DNA of 64,000 nucleotides from Brevundimonas intermedia. GTDB lineage: Bacteria; Pseudomonadota; Alphaproteobacteria; Caulobacterales; Caulobacteraceae. Both the position numbers and the translations under genes were made by a program. The stretch spans positions 148,645-212,644 of the forward strand of contig NZ_BSFD01000004.1 in the NCBI RefSeq assembly GCF_027922165.1, in the 5' to 3' direction. Position 1 is the first letter of the stretch. The number at the start of each line of letters is the position of its first letter. The notes under the pieces are model-generated. The model saw nothing but the letters and a program-made list of their open reading frames with translations. It was not told where the DNA came from and did not search any database. Shown here piece by piece: positions 40,491 through 48,759 of this stretch.

Positions 40491-40803
40491 TTGGTCGCTC
40501 AGGCCGCGCGGGCCATCCTAATTCCGCAACCCGAATCCAGTCTTTTCAGGTCTTTACCGCGTGAGGTCGCGCCTCGACCCACCACGCTCCAAAACCGTGC
40601 GATACTCTCCGCCCAACGGTCTTTGAAAATCGAATCCCCACTCCCGTCGCTGTCCGCGTCCCCGGCGAATGGCGCTCTTGGCGCTTTTGGCGCTTTGTCA
40701 CCCTGTTTTCGTGCCAGCGCCGTTTCGCCGCCTCAGCCGTACGGACGGCTGGTCGAAGGTCGCGCGGATCCGTCGTCGGACGGCCGGGGTTTTGACCCGG
40801 CCT
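40491..40803. other. gene-free stretch between groESL terminator and lpd
   Basis: About 310 bases with no convincing frame. It contains three tandem 9-base units of the form GGCGCTYTK (40671-40697) and a 7-bp hairpin GGCCGGG/CCCGGCC (40782-40802) directly after the lpd stop that lacks a T-run on the reverse strand. Nothing else is recognised. Confidence 0.5.
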
Positions 40804-42201
40804 TCAGATATGGATGGCGTGGCCCAGGGCCCGCAGCGACGCCTCGTGGAAGGCTTCGCCCAGGGTCGGGTGGACGTGGATGGTTCCCGCCACATCCTCC
40901 AGCACGGCCCCCATCTCCAGCATCTGGGCGAAGCTGTTCGACAGCTCCGACACATGCTGGCCGACCGCCTGGACGCCCAGGATACGGTGATCGGCCTTGG
41001 AGGCGATGACCCGCACGAAGCCGCCGTCCTCGCCCGCCTCGATGGCCAGGGCCCGGCCGATGGCGGCGAAGGGGAAGACCGACTGGATCACGTCGTCGCG
41101 GCCCGCGACATCGTTCGGGCCCAGACCCGCCGAAACGATCTCCGGCTCGGTGAAACAGACGGCGGCGATGGTGACGGGATCGAACACCCGATCATGGCCC
41201 GCAATGATCTCAGCGACCACTTCGCCCTGGGCCGAGCCCTTGTGGGCCAGCATGGGTTCGCCGGTCAGGTCGCCCACGGCCCAGACGTTCTTCATGCTGG
41301 TGGCGCAGCGCTGGTCGATCTTCACGAAGGGTCCGGCCATGGCCACGCCCATATTCTCCAGACCCCACCCTTGCGTGCGCGGCCGACGCCCCACCGTGAC
41401 CAGCACCTTGTCGGCGTCCAGTTGCAGCGGTTCGCCATCCCTGGTCGTGATCGACAGCTTGCCGTCCCCGAAGCCGCCGGCGCGCGCGCCCAGGTGCAGC
41501 TCGACGCCGTGCGTCTCCAGCCATTTGGCGACCGGATCGGTCAGGGCCTTGTCATAGAGCGGCAGGATCCGCTCGGCCATTTCGACGATGGCCACCTCGG
41601 CCCCCAGCTTCCTGAAGGCGATGCCCAGCTCCAGCCCGATATAGCCGCCGCCGACGACGACCAGCTTCTTCGGGACTTCCGACAGGCTCAGCGCCTCGGT
41701 CGAGGAGATGACGTCGCCGCCGAAGGGGAGGAAGGGCAGTTCGACCGGCTCCGATCCCGTGGCCAGGATGACGTGTTCGGCCGTGATGCGGATGTCGCCG
41801 TCGTCAGTCTGGACGATGCAGGTCTTGGCGTCCTCGAACTTCGCCCAGCCCTTGATCACCTTGACCTTGGCCTTCTTCAGCAGGGCCGCGACCCCGGCGT
41901 TCAGCTTACGGACGATCCCGTCCTTCCACGCGACCGTCTGTTTCAGGTCGATGGCCGGCTTGGCCGCCGTGATCCCCAGCGTCCCGCCCCCGGCCGCCTT
42001 GGCCACGGTCTCGAACTTGCCCGCCGCATGGATGATGGCCTTGGACGGAATACAGCCGACGTTCAGACAGGTCCCGCCCAGCCCATCTCCCCCGTCCACC
42101 AGCACGGTGTCGAGGCCCAGCTGGCCGCAACGAATGCCCGCGACATAGCCGCCGGTGCCCGCGCCGATGATGAGAACTTTGGTCTTCAGGGTCTGGGTCA
42201 T
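40804..42201 (-). CDS. lpd: dihydrolipoyl dehydrogenase (E3)
   Basis: 465 residues, FAD-dependent. Re-oxidises the dihydrolipoyl groups of E2 with NAD. The redox-active disulfide is in [17 protein letters not shown] and FAD Rossmann motifs are [14 protein letters not shown] and [13 protein letters not shown], and the His-Glu dyad is in [11 protein letters not shown]. The ATG at 42201 is the start of the conserved domain. It is the last gene of the branched-chain dehydrogenase operon, 2 bases after an unknown secreted protein gene, and is probably specific to that complex. Confidence 0.96.
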   Translation of the reverse strand: MTQTLKTKVLIIGAGTGGYVAGIRCGQLGLDTVLVDGGDGLGGTCLNVGCIPSKAIIHAAGKFETVAKAAGGGTLGITAAKPAIDLKQTVAWKDGIVRKLNAGVAALLKKAKVKVIKGWAKFEDAKTCIVQTDDGDIRITAEHVILATGSEPVELPFLPFGGDVISSTEALSLSEVPKKLVVVGGGYIGLELGIAFRKLGAEVAIVEMAERILPLYDKALTDPVAKWLETHGVELHLGARAGGFGDGKLSITTRDGEPLQLDADKVLVTVGRRPRTQGWGLENMGVAMAGPFVKIDQRCATSMKNVWAVGDLTGEPMLAHKGSAQGEVVAEIIAGHDRVFDPVTIAAVCFTEPEIVSAGLGPNDVAGRDDVIQSVFPFAAIGRALAIEAGEDGGFVRVIASKADHRILGVQAVGQHVSELSNSFAQMLEMGAVLEDVAGTIHVHPTLGEAFHEASLRALGHAIHI

Positions 42202-42203
42202 GG

Positions 42204-42842
42204 CTACGACTTTGCTCGATCCGGGCGAGACGCGCGTCCAACCCCGAGGCCGATAAGGAACAGAACGACCGCAAGCCCGATCATCGCAGGCCAACGGACT
42301 AGGTGTGACCAGTAGGGAGCCGGCCTGGTGGAGTCGATTGCGCCTGCCGGTGGCCAGGACGGAAGCGCATCGTCTTCCGCGCGCGGCGCCCAACCTCCCG
42401 ACTCTTGCAACCGCCCCAGCATGACGAGAGCCTCCGCCGCTGATTGATCGCCGGCCGGCATTATATGGAGTTCGGAAGGCTGCTCCTGCGCCAGTGGGGC
42501 CAGGAATACAAAATAGGCCCTGCCGTTCAGCGTTTCGCCTTGCTTCACATTCTCAAAAAACCAGCCATTACACATTCCCGGTGTGAAGGTGAGCGTGAAC
42601 GGCTTAGGCGGAGCCTGGCCCCAGATCGCCTCGGTCGGCTTTAGGCGAACGCTGAAACTGTCATCAGGAGAGCGGGAGTCCACCGGCGTGAAGTCCTCCG
42701 CCTCCACTCGATAGACCGATGTCACGGATCGATAGTACGCTTGCTCGAACTTCGCATAGTCCGATGGGAGACTGCAGGCCAAGGCGGGAGTCGCCGAGGC
42801 TGTCAGCACCGCCAGCGAGATGATTGGACCGGTGAGCTTCAC
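42204..42842 (-). CDS. unknown secreted, C-terminally anchored protein inside the bkd operon
   Basis: 212 residues, not recognised. The GTG at 42842 lies 4 bases after the E2 stop, preceded by GGGGTGAAGG. A signal peptide ([20 protein letters not shown]) leads to a Cys at the start of the mature chain, an extracytoplasmic domain ([40 protein letters not shown]; a lone Cys in [15 protein letters not shown]) and a C-terminal membrane span ([21 protein letters not shown]). The lipobox is not canonical (PALAC). Its place between E2 and E3 genes of a cytosolic complex is odd; base composition is also somewhat lower in GC than its neighbours, so it may be an insertion into the operon. Confidence 0.78.
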   Translation of the reverse strand: MKLTGPIISLAVLTASATPALACSLPSDYAKFEQAYYRSVTSVYRVEAEDFTPVDSRSPDDSFSVRLKPTEAIWGQAPPKPFTLTFTPGMCNGWFFENVKQGETLNGRAYFVFLAPLAQEQPSELHIMPAGDQSAAEALVMLGRLQESGGWAPRAEDDALPSWPPAGAIDSTRPAPYWSHLVRWPAMIGLAVVLFLIGLGVGRASRPDRAKS

Positions 42843-42846
42843 GCCT

Positions 42847-44550
42847 TCACCCCATCCACAGCGTCGCCGGCTGCTCCAGCAACCCCTTGATCCGCTGCAC
42901 GAACACCGCCGCATCATACCCGTCGACGATCCGATGATCGAACGACGACGACAGGTTCATCATCTTGCGCACCACCATCTGGCCGTCGCGAACCACGACC
43001 CGCTCGGCGATCTTGTTGGGGCCGACGATGGCGACCTCGGGGTGGTTGATGATCGGGGTGTGGACCACTCCGCCCAGGGTCCCCAGCGAGGTGATGGTGA
43101 TGGTCGAGCCCGACAGTTCCTCGCGCTTGGCCGACCCGTCCTTGGCCGCGCCCGAGACGCGGGCGATCTCCAGCGCCGTATCATAGGGATCGCGCGCCTC
43201 GGCATGACGGACCACCGGCACCATCAGGCCGTTCGGCGTCTGGGCGGCGATGCCCAGATGGACCGGGGCGTGCTGGGTCAGGACGCCGGCCTCGTCGTCA
43301 TAGTGGGCGTTGATCTGCGGCTGGTCGCGCAGGGCGACCACGATGGCCCGCGCGATGAAGGGCAGGACGTTCAGCTTGGGCTGATCCTTGGACTTCGTCG
43401 CATTCAGGTGGGCGCGCAGCTCTTCCAGCGCCGTGACGTCGATCTCCTCAACATAGGTGATGTGCGGAATGCGGCGCACGCTCTCGGCCATCTTCTCCGC
43501 GATCTTGCGACGCAGGCCGATGATGCGGACCTCGGTGGTCCCTTCCGCTTTCGCATAGGTCGACCCGCCGCCGGACGGGGTGGACGCCGGCTGGGCGCCG
43601 CCGCGCGCGATGAAGCCGTCCAGGTCCTCGTTCGTGATCCGCCCGGCGGGGCCGGTGCCGGGCACAAAAGTCAGGTCCACGCCCAGGTCGCGGGCGCGGT
43701 TGCGCACGGCGGGCGAGGCGAGGGGGCGTTCACCGGGCGCGCGGCCGGTCAGGGCGGGGGGCGCGACAGACTTGCCCTCCTCCCCCGCTGCGCGGGTACT
43801 CCCCCCAGGGGGGGGGGATTTCGGGGCGGCTGTCGGTGCTGATCCTCCCCCCTTGGGGGAGGTGTCGCCGGAGGCGACGGAGGGGGCCTGAACGGTGCTC
43901 TTGGCGACATTCCCGGCGCCCGCCACATCGAAGGCCACCAGCGGCCCACCGACCGGGACCTGTTGTCCTGCCTCGCCGTACAGGGCGACGACGACACCGG
44001 CGACCGGCGAGGTGATCTCGACCGTGGCCTTGTCGGTCATGATGTCAGCGATGATCTGGTCTTCCTCGACCGCATCCCCGACCTTGACGTGCCAGCCGAC
44101 CAGCTCGGCCTCGGCGGTGCCTTCGCCGACGTCGGGCAGTTTGAAGACGTAGTTGCCGGTGGAGGTCTGTGGGGCGTCAGCCCCCTCCGTCGCCTTCGGC
44201 GCCACCTCCCCCAAGGGGGGAGGATTGGATGCCGCGCGATCTCCCCCCCTTGGGGGGAGTACCGGCGAAGCCGGGGAGGGGGGCGAAGCCTCTTCGGCAT
44301 TCCCCGCCCCCTCGACCTCGAACTCCACCAGCGGCCCACGCACCGGCACCATGGCGCCGGGCTCGCCGTGCAGGGCGATGACCTTGCCGGACACCGGGGC
44401 GGTGATCTCGACCGTGGCCTTGTCGGTCATGACGTCGGCGACGATCTGGTCCTCGGCCACGACATCGCCGATCTTGACGTGCCAGCCGACCAGTTCGGCC
44501 TCGGCGGTGCCTTCGCCCACGTCGGGCAGTTTGAAGACGAAACGACCCAT
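42847..44550 (-). CDS. bkdB: branched-chain 2-oxoacid dehydrogenase E2 (lipoyl acyltransferase), with repeat-derived linkers
   Basis: 567 residues. Two lipoyl domains (about 1-82 and 133-212) carry lipoyl-Lys at K44 and K174 in the motif VMTDKATVEI/IMTDKATVEI. The subunit-binding domain (ASPAVRNRARDLGVDLTFV) and the catalytic domain (ending SFDHRIVDGYDAAVF, with its active His) follow. Both inter-domain linkers (about 90-124 and 221-259) are encoded by GC-rich palindromic repeats (44180-44283 and 43774-43889) and read as Pro/Gly/Ser/Ala-rich stretches such as PPRGGDRAASNPPPLGEV. Two lipoyl domains is more than the single one in Pseudomonas BkdB. The start is 1 base after the E1beta stop. Confidence 0.95.
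   Translation of the reverse strand: MGRFVFKLPDVGEGTAEAELVGWHVKIGDVVAEDQIVADVMTDKATVEITAPVSGKVIALHGEPGAMVPVRGPLVEFEVEGAGNAEEASPPSPASPVLPPRGGDRAASNPPPLGEVAPKATEGADAPQTSTGNYVFKLPDVGEGTAEAELVGWHVKVGDAVEEDQIIADIMTDKATVEITSPVAGVVVALYGEAGQQVPVGGPLVAFDVAGAGNVAKSTVQAPSVASGDTSPKGGGSAPTAAPKSPPPGGSTRAAGEEGKSVAPPALTGRAPGERPLASPAVRNRARDLGVDLTFVPGTGPAGRITNEDLDGFIARGGAQPASTPSGGGSTYAKAEGTTEVRIIGLRRKIAEKMAESVRRIPHITYVEEIDVTALEELRAHLNATKSKDQPKLNVLPFIARAIVVALRDQPQINAHYDDEAGVLTQHAPVHLGIAAQTPNGLMVPVVRHAEARDPYDTALEIARVSGAAKDGSAKREELSGSTITITSLGTLGGVVHTPIINHPEVAIVGPNKIAERVVVRDGQMVVRKMMNLSSSFDHRIVDGYDAAVFVQRIKGLLEQPATLWMG
43774..43889 (-). repeat. palindromic repeat element A inside the E2 linker 2
   Basis: Two hairpin units separated by a spacer. 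On the reverse (coding) strand, unit 1 starts GGCCCCCTCCGTCGCC, has a CTCCCCCAAGGGGGGAG palindrome, then unit 2 with CCCCCCTGGGGGGAG and CCCGCGCAGCGGG. Compared with element B at 44180-44283 it has the same layout in the opposite orientation. Confidence 0.85.
44180..44283 (+). repeat. palindromic repeat element B inside the E2 linker 1
   Basis: On the forward strand it reads CCCCCTCCGTCGCC with the stem GCC-TTCG-GGC, then the palindrome CTCCCCCAAGGGGGGAGGAT, a short spacer and the second unit with CCCCCCTTGGGGGGAG and CCGGCGAAGCCGG. It lies wholly within codons 90-124 of the E2 gene and keeps the reading frame. Confidence 0.85.
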
Positions 44551-44551
44551 C

Positions 44552-45676
44552 TTAACGACCTCCCGTCATGACGCTCTTCAAGGCGTCTGCGACCCGTTGC
44601 GGTCCGGGGAAATATTCCCATTCGAAAGCATGGGGATAGGGCGTGTCCCAGCCGGTGACGCGGGCGATGGGCGCCTCCAGGTGATAGAAGCAGCGCTCCT
44701 GAACCAGGGCCGACAGTTCGCCGCCGAAGCCCGAGGTCTTGGGCGCCTCGTGCACGATGACGCAGCGGCCGGTCTTCTTCACGCTGGCTTCGATGGTCTC
44801 GATGTCCAGCGGCACGAGCGAGCGCAGATCGATGACCTCGGCGTCTATGCCCGCGTGCTCGGCCCCGGCCAGGGCCACCCAGACCATGGTGCCATAGGCC
44901 AGGATGGTGACGTCGTTCCCCTCACGCATGACCCGCGCCTTGCCGATGGGCTCGACATATTTGCCCGTCGGCACCTGGGCCAGGTCCTGCGCCTTCCACG
45001 GGCTGACCGGTTTCTCGTGCCAGCCGTCGAACGGACCGTTGTAGAGACGTTTCGGCTCGAAGAAGACGACCGGGTCGTCATCCTCGATGGCGGCGATCAA
45101 CAGGCCCTTGGCGTCATAGGGGTTGGACGGAATGACGACCTTCAGGCCGGCGATATGGGTGAACAGGCTTTCCGGCGACTGGCTGTGGGTCTGGCCGCCG
45201 AAGATGCCGCCGCCATAGGGGCTGCGCACCACGATGGGGCTGGTGAACTGACCGCCCGAGCGATAGCGCATCTTGGCCGCTTCGGAGACGATCTGGTCAT
45301 AGGCCGGATAGATGTAGTCGGCGAACTGGATCTCGACGACGGGGCGCAGACCATAGGCGCCCATGCCGATGGCGGCGGCGACGATGCCGCATTCGCTGAT
45401 CGGGGCGTCGAAGCTGCGGGTCAGGCCGTGCTTCTGCTGCAGCTTGTCGGTGACGCGGAAGACCCCGCCGAAATAGCCGGCGTCCTCGCCGAACGACAGG
45501 ACGTTGGCGTCCTCGCTCATCTTGACGTCGATGGCCGAGTTCAGGGCCTGGATCATGTTCATCGGCTGTACGCCGGATCCCGTCGCTTCCGAGGCGGGGG
45601 CGGCGTTCTGGTCGACCATGTCCGGCTCGACGCCGTCGTTGCGATCAGCGTCGGTGAAGGGGATTTGCTCAGCCAT
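44552..45676 (-). CDS. bkdA2: branched-chain 2-oxoacid dehydrogenase E1 beta subunit
   Basis: 374 residues. With E1alpha it decarboxylates the 2-oxoacids of Val, Leu and Ile using thiamine diphosphate. Conserved segments are VLSFGEDAGYFGGVFRVTDKL, the Glu that activates the cofactor, PISECGIVAAAIGMGAYGLRP, VVRSPYGGGIFGGQTHSQSPE and VIDLRSLVPLDIETI. The N-terminal 35 residues are an acidic extension. The gap to E2 is 1 base and to E1alpha 2 bases. Confidence 0.96.
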   Translation of the reverse strand: MAEQIPFTDADRNDGVEPDMVDQNAAPASEATGSGVQPMNMIQALNSAIDVKMSEDANVLSFGEDAGYFGGVFRVTDKLQQKHGLTRSFDAPISECGIVAAAIGMGAYGLRPVVEIQFADYIYPAYDQIVSEAAKMRYRSGGQFTSPIVVRSPYGGGIFGGQTHSQSPESLFTHIAGLKVVIPSNPYDAKGLLIAAIEDDDPVVFFEPKRLYNGPFDGWHEKPVSPWKAQDLAQVPTGKYVEPIGKARVMREGNDVTILAYGTMVWVALAGAEHAGIDAEVIDLRSLVPLDIETIEASVKKTGRCVIVHEAPKTSGFGGELSALVQERCFYHLEAPIARVTGWDTPYPHAFEWEYFPGPQRVADALKSVMTGGR

Positions 45677-45678
45677 GG

Positions 45679-46938
45679 TCAGACCCCCACCTCGCGGCGC
45701 TGTTCGATCAGCCGCCAGTCCTCGGTCGCATAGACCTCTTCAAACATCGTCTTCACGCTGGGGCGCGACTGTCCCAGGGTGCCGATGGCTTCGGACTCCT
45801 TGCCGGCGGCGCGGACCTGTTCGACCGCCTCGCGCAGGGCTGTGGCGTGGCGCTCGTCATCCCATTCGCCAATCACGGTCAGGTGCTGGCGCAGACGGTC
45901 CAGCGGATCGCCCAGCGGCCATTTCTCGTGTTCGTCGCCGGGGCGATAGCGGCTGGGATCGTCGGAGGTCGAGTGCGGGGCCCCGCGATAGGTGAACAGT
46001 TCGATCACCGTCGCCCCCTGGTTCGACCGGGCGCGCTCCTCGGCCCACTGGGTCGCCGCCCAGACCGCCAGGAAGTCGTTGCCGTCCACCCGCAGGGCCG
46101 GCAGGCCATAGCCGATGGCCTTGGAGGCGAAGGTGGTCTCCAGCCCGCCGGCTATGCCCTGGAAGGAGCTGATGGCCCACTGGTTGTTGACGATGTTCAG
46201 AATGACGGGCGCGCGATAGACGCTGGCGAAGGTCAGGGCGTTATGGAAGTCGCCTTCGGCCGTGGCGCCGTCGCCGATCCAGCTGATGGCGATCTTGTCG
46301 TCGCCCTTGTAGGCGCTGGCCATGGCCCAGCCGACGGCCTGCGGGACCTGGGTGCCCAGATTGCCGCTGATGGTGAAGAAGCCATAGTCCTTGGCGGAAT
46401 ACATGATCGGCAGCTGGCGGCCTTTGATCGGGTCCGCCGCGTTCGAATAGATCTGGTTCATCATCTCGACCAGCGGATAGCCGCGCGCGATCAGAAGCCC
46501 CTGCTGTCGATAGGTCGGAAAGCCCATGTCCTCGCGGCTCAACAGCATGCCCTGGGCCACCGCGATGGCCTCCTCGCCGGTGCACTTCATATAGAAGCTG
46601 GTCTTGCCCTGGCGGTGGGCGCGGTGCATCCGGTCGTCGAAGGCGCGAGTCAGAATCATGGCCTTCAGGCCGCGACGCAGGGTCTCGGGGTCCAGGCGCG
46701 GATTCCAAGGCCCGACGGCCTGTCCTTCGTCGTCAAGAACGCGAATCAGCCGGAAGGCGTGGTCGCGCATCTCATAGGGCGTTGTCGCCACGTCCGGCCG
46801 CTCGACGGCCCCGGCGGGGTCCATCGACAGATGGGTGAAGTCCGGCGCATCGCCCGGTCTGCCCGAAGGCTCCGGCACGCGCAGCGACAGCGGGCGGCTG
46901 TTCTTTTGGCTCAATTTGTCGTTCATGCGGGCGTCCAT
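45679..46938 (-). CDS. bkdA1: branched-chain 2-oxoacid dehydrogenase E1 alpha subunit
   Basis: 419 residues from the ATG at 46938; ATG 46926 is also possible and no ribosome site decides. The thiamine diphosphate motif is WIGDGATAEGDFHNALTF followed by LNIVNNQWAIS, and the phosphorylation-loop region YRGAPHSTSDDPSRYRP is typical. GKTSFYMKCTGEEAIAVAQG and GRQLPIMYSAKDYGFFTISG place it with the BkdA1 group rather than pyruvate dehydrogenase. It is the first gene of the operon, divergent from an Lrp-type regulator. Confidence 0.95.
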   Translation of the reverse strand: MDARMNDKLSQKNSRPLSLRVPEPSGRPGDAPDFTHLSMDPAGAVERPDVATTPYEMRDHAFRLIRVLDDEGQAVGPWNPRLDPETLRRGLKAMILTRAFDDRMHRAHRQGKTSFYMKCTGEEAIAVAQGMLLSREDMGFPTYRQQGLLIARGYPLVEMMNQIYSNAADPIKGRQLPIMYSAKDYGFFTISGNLGTQVPQAVGWAMASAYKGDDKIAISWIGDGATAEGDFHNALTFASVYRAPVILNIVNNQWAISSFQGIAGGLETTFASKAIGYGLPALRVDGNDFLAVWAATQWAEERARSNQGATVIELFTYRGAPHSTSDDPSRYRPGDEHEKWPLGDPLDRLRQHLTVIGEWDDERHATALREAVEQVRAAGKESEAIGTLGQSRPSVKTMFEEVYATEDWRLIEQRREVGV

Positions 46939-47019
46939 GTCCGTTCGGGGGTCCGTCCGTGTTTCCTCTGGACGTTTGATAACACGGCGCCTAAGCAGGT
47001 GCTCGCTCAATTTGACCTT

Positions 47020-47051
47020 GCGAAATCCCGATTTAGGGTATTTTATTTCGC
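47020..47051. promoter_or_regulatory. candidate Lrp/BkdR operator in the divergent bkd region
   Basis: GCGAAAT (47020-47026) and ATTTCGC (47045-47051) form a perfect 7-bp inverted repeat with an 18-base AT-rich spacer. The region is the most AT-rich near here, lies between bkdA1 and the Lrp-type gene, and is a natural place for the regulator to bind. Confidence 0.55.
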
Positions 47052-47075
47052 CATACTGTTAATCGGAGAAACGCA

Positions 47076-47564
47076 TTGGCGGACGAACTCGATCCCATCG
47101 ACGCTCGGATCCTGGATATCCTGCAACAAGACGCCGGCCTGTCGGTGGCGGAGGTCGCGGACCGGGTCGGTCTGTCGGCCTCGCCCTGCTGGCGCCGGAT
47201 CAAACGACTGGAAGATTCCGGTCTGATCACCAAGCGCGTAACCCTTTTGAACGCGCAACTGCTGGGCCTCGACTTCGAGGTCTACGCCATCGTCAAACTG
47301 ATGCTGCCGTCGGCCGAGAACCTCGACATCTTCGAGGCCGCCGTCGCCAAATGGCCGGAAGTGGTTCAGTGCGCCACCATTACGGGGCGCGAAGACTATG
47401 TGCTGCGGATCATCACGTCCGACATGCACGCCTTCGACAAGTTCCTGCGCGAGAAGCTGCTGGCGCTGGGCATCGTTTCGGACTGCGAGAGCCATATCGT
47501 CACGCGCGGCGTGAAGAATGTGACCGCTCTGCCTCTTGGCATAGTCACCCCTCACGTCGGATAA
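47076..47564 (+). CDS. bkdR: Lrp/AsnC family regulator, likely BkdR
   Basis: 162 residues from a TTG at 47076, with GGAG 7 bases upstream. N-terminal AsnC-type HTH (LDPIDARILDILQQDAGLSV, VGLSASPCWRRIKRLEDSG) and C-terminal RAM ligand-binding domain (CATITGREDYVLRIITSDMHAF). Divergence from the bkd operon matches BkdR of Pseudomonas, an Lrp-type activator that senses branched-chain amino acids. The function is inferred from context. Confidence 0.9.
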   Translation: MADELDPIDARILDILQQDAGLSVAEVADRVGLSASPCWRRIKRLEDSGLITKRVTLLNAQLLGLDFEVYAIVKLMLPSAENLDIFEAAVAKWPEVVQCATITGREDYVLRIITSDMHAFDKFLREKLLALGIVSDCESHIVTRGVKNVTALPLGIVTPHVG

Positions 47565-47569
47565 GACTG

Positions 47570-47608
47570 TTCGGCGGACCTTTCCACTGAGGGCCTTGGT
47601 CCGCCGAA
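47570..47608 (+). other. hairpin between bkdR and the pirin gene
   Basis: Eleven-bp stem (47570-47580 with 47598-47608, core CGGCGGACC/GGTCCGCCG) and a 17-base loop, with no T-run after it. It may be a weak terminator or a leader structure of the pirin mRNA, whose ATG is 15 bases further on. Confidence 0.45.
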
Positions 47609-47623
47609 GGGGATGCCGAAATC

Positions 47624-48562
47624 ATGATCGAACTGGTGATCGACGCGCGCCGCAAGGACCTGGGCGGGTTCGAGGTCGGCCGCGTCCTGCCCTTCCATTC
47701 GCGCCGAATGGTCGGGCCCTTCATTTTTCTGGACCAGATGGGGCCGGCCGAGTTCGCGCCGGGCTCGGACGCCATCGACGTGCGGCCGCACCCGCACATC
47801 GGCCTGTCGACCCTCACCTATCTGTTCGAGGGTGAGATCATGCACCATGACAACCTCGGCTATAATCAGGTCATCCGCCCCGGCGAGGTGAACTGGATGA
47901 CCGCCGGCAAGGGCATTGTCCACTCCGAGCGCACGGACCCCCTTAAGAAGAGCCGGGGCGGACCGATGCACGGCATGCAGGCCTGGATCGCCCTGCCCGA
48001 CGAGGCCGAGGAAATCGATCCCGCCTTCCATCACCTGGATGAGGACGCCCAGCCCGCTTACGAGAACGGTGGCCTGTTTGCGCGCCTGGTGGCGGGCGAG
48101 GCCTATGGCGCCAAGGCGGCCGTGCCGGTGTCTTCGCCGCTCTTCTACGTCCATTGGGAGCTTCAGCCCGGCGTCAGAACCGCGCCCCCTCCGGGCAAGG
48201 GCGCCGGCGGCATGAGCGAACGCGCCCTGTTTGTGGCCAAGGGCTCCATCGAGGTCGACGACCGCACCTTCCACGAAGGCCAGATGATCGTGCTGGAGCC
48301 GACGGCTGAGCCGACCATTAAGGCCCTCGTTCAGTCGACCGTCATGGTCCTGGGCGGCGAACCGGTGGGCGAACGGCTGATCTGGTGGAATTTCGTCGCC
48401 TCCAGCCAGGCCCGCATCGACCAGGCCAAGGCGGACTGGAAGGCGGGCCGGATGGCCTTGCCCAGCGAGGATTCGCTGGAGTTCATCCCCTTGCCGGACG
48501 AACCCGCCAAGGCTCAGGCCGCGCCGGCCCCTGTCGCACCCCCGCCCACCGACCCGGTGTAG
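47624..48562 (+). CDS. pirin family protein
   Basis: 312-residue bicupin. The N-terminal cupin has the metal-binding motif RPHPHIGLSTLTYLFEGE with HHD after it, and TAGKGIVHSERT and GMQAWIALP are pirin signatures. The C-terminal cupin includes ALFVAKGSIEVDDRTF. The tail is Pro/Ala-rich (AAPAPVAPPPTD). Bacterial pirins include quercetinases and regulators of pyruvate metabolism; neither can be assigned here. A palindromic repeat pair follows. Confidence 0.93.
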   Translation: MIELVIDARRKDLGGFEVGRVLPFHSRRMVGPFIFLDQMGPAEFAPGSDAIDVRPHPHIGLSTLTYLFEGEIMHHDNLGYNQVIRPGEVNWMTAGKGIVHSERTDPLKKSRGGPMHGMQAWIALPDEAEEIDPAFHHLDEDAQPAYENGGLFARLVAGEAYGAKAAVPVSSPLFYVHWELQPGVRTAPPPGKGAGGMSERALFVAKGSIEVDDRTFHEGQMIVLEPTAEPTIKALVQSTVMVLGGEPVGERLIWWNFVASSQARIDQAKADWKAGRMALPSEDSLEFIPLPDEPAKAQAAPAPVAPPPTDPV

Positions 48563-48564
48563 TC

Positions 48565-48711
48565 TTCTCCCTCCCCTTTATGGGGAGGGGCGGCGAACCC
48601 CGGACTTGATCCGGGGGTAGCCGGGGTGGGGCAGTCAGGACATCGCTCGCGCCGTTACGGCCCCACCCGGATCGCTGCGCGATCATCCCTCCCCATGAAG
48701 GAGAGGGAGAA
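48565..48711. repeat. inverted pair of intergenic palindromic repeat units
   Basis: Unit 1 (48565-48632) begins TTCTCCCTCCCCTTTATGGGG and ends CCGGGGTGGGGC; unit 2 (48660-48711) is its inverted copy with a shorter central stem (GATCGCGCAGCGATC), separated by 27 bases. Both contain internal hairpins. The pair fills the whole space between the pirin and beta-propeller genes and could form a long cruciform or act as a transcription stop or mRNA stabiliser. Confidence 0.8.
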
Positions 48712-48759
48712 CAAACCTGCGATTTGCCCCCGCCCTCGCAACCCGCTAACGCCTCCGCC

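Noticed and set aside
40671-40697. Three tandem 9-base GGCGCTYTK units after groESL
   Set aside because: Too short and too few copies to call a functional repeat.
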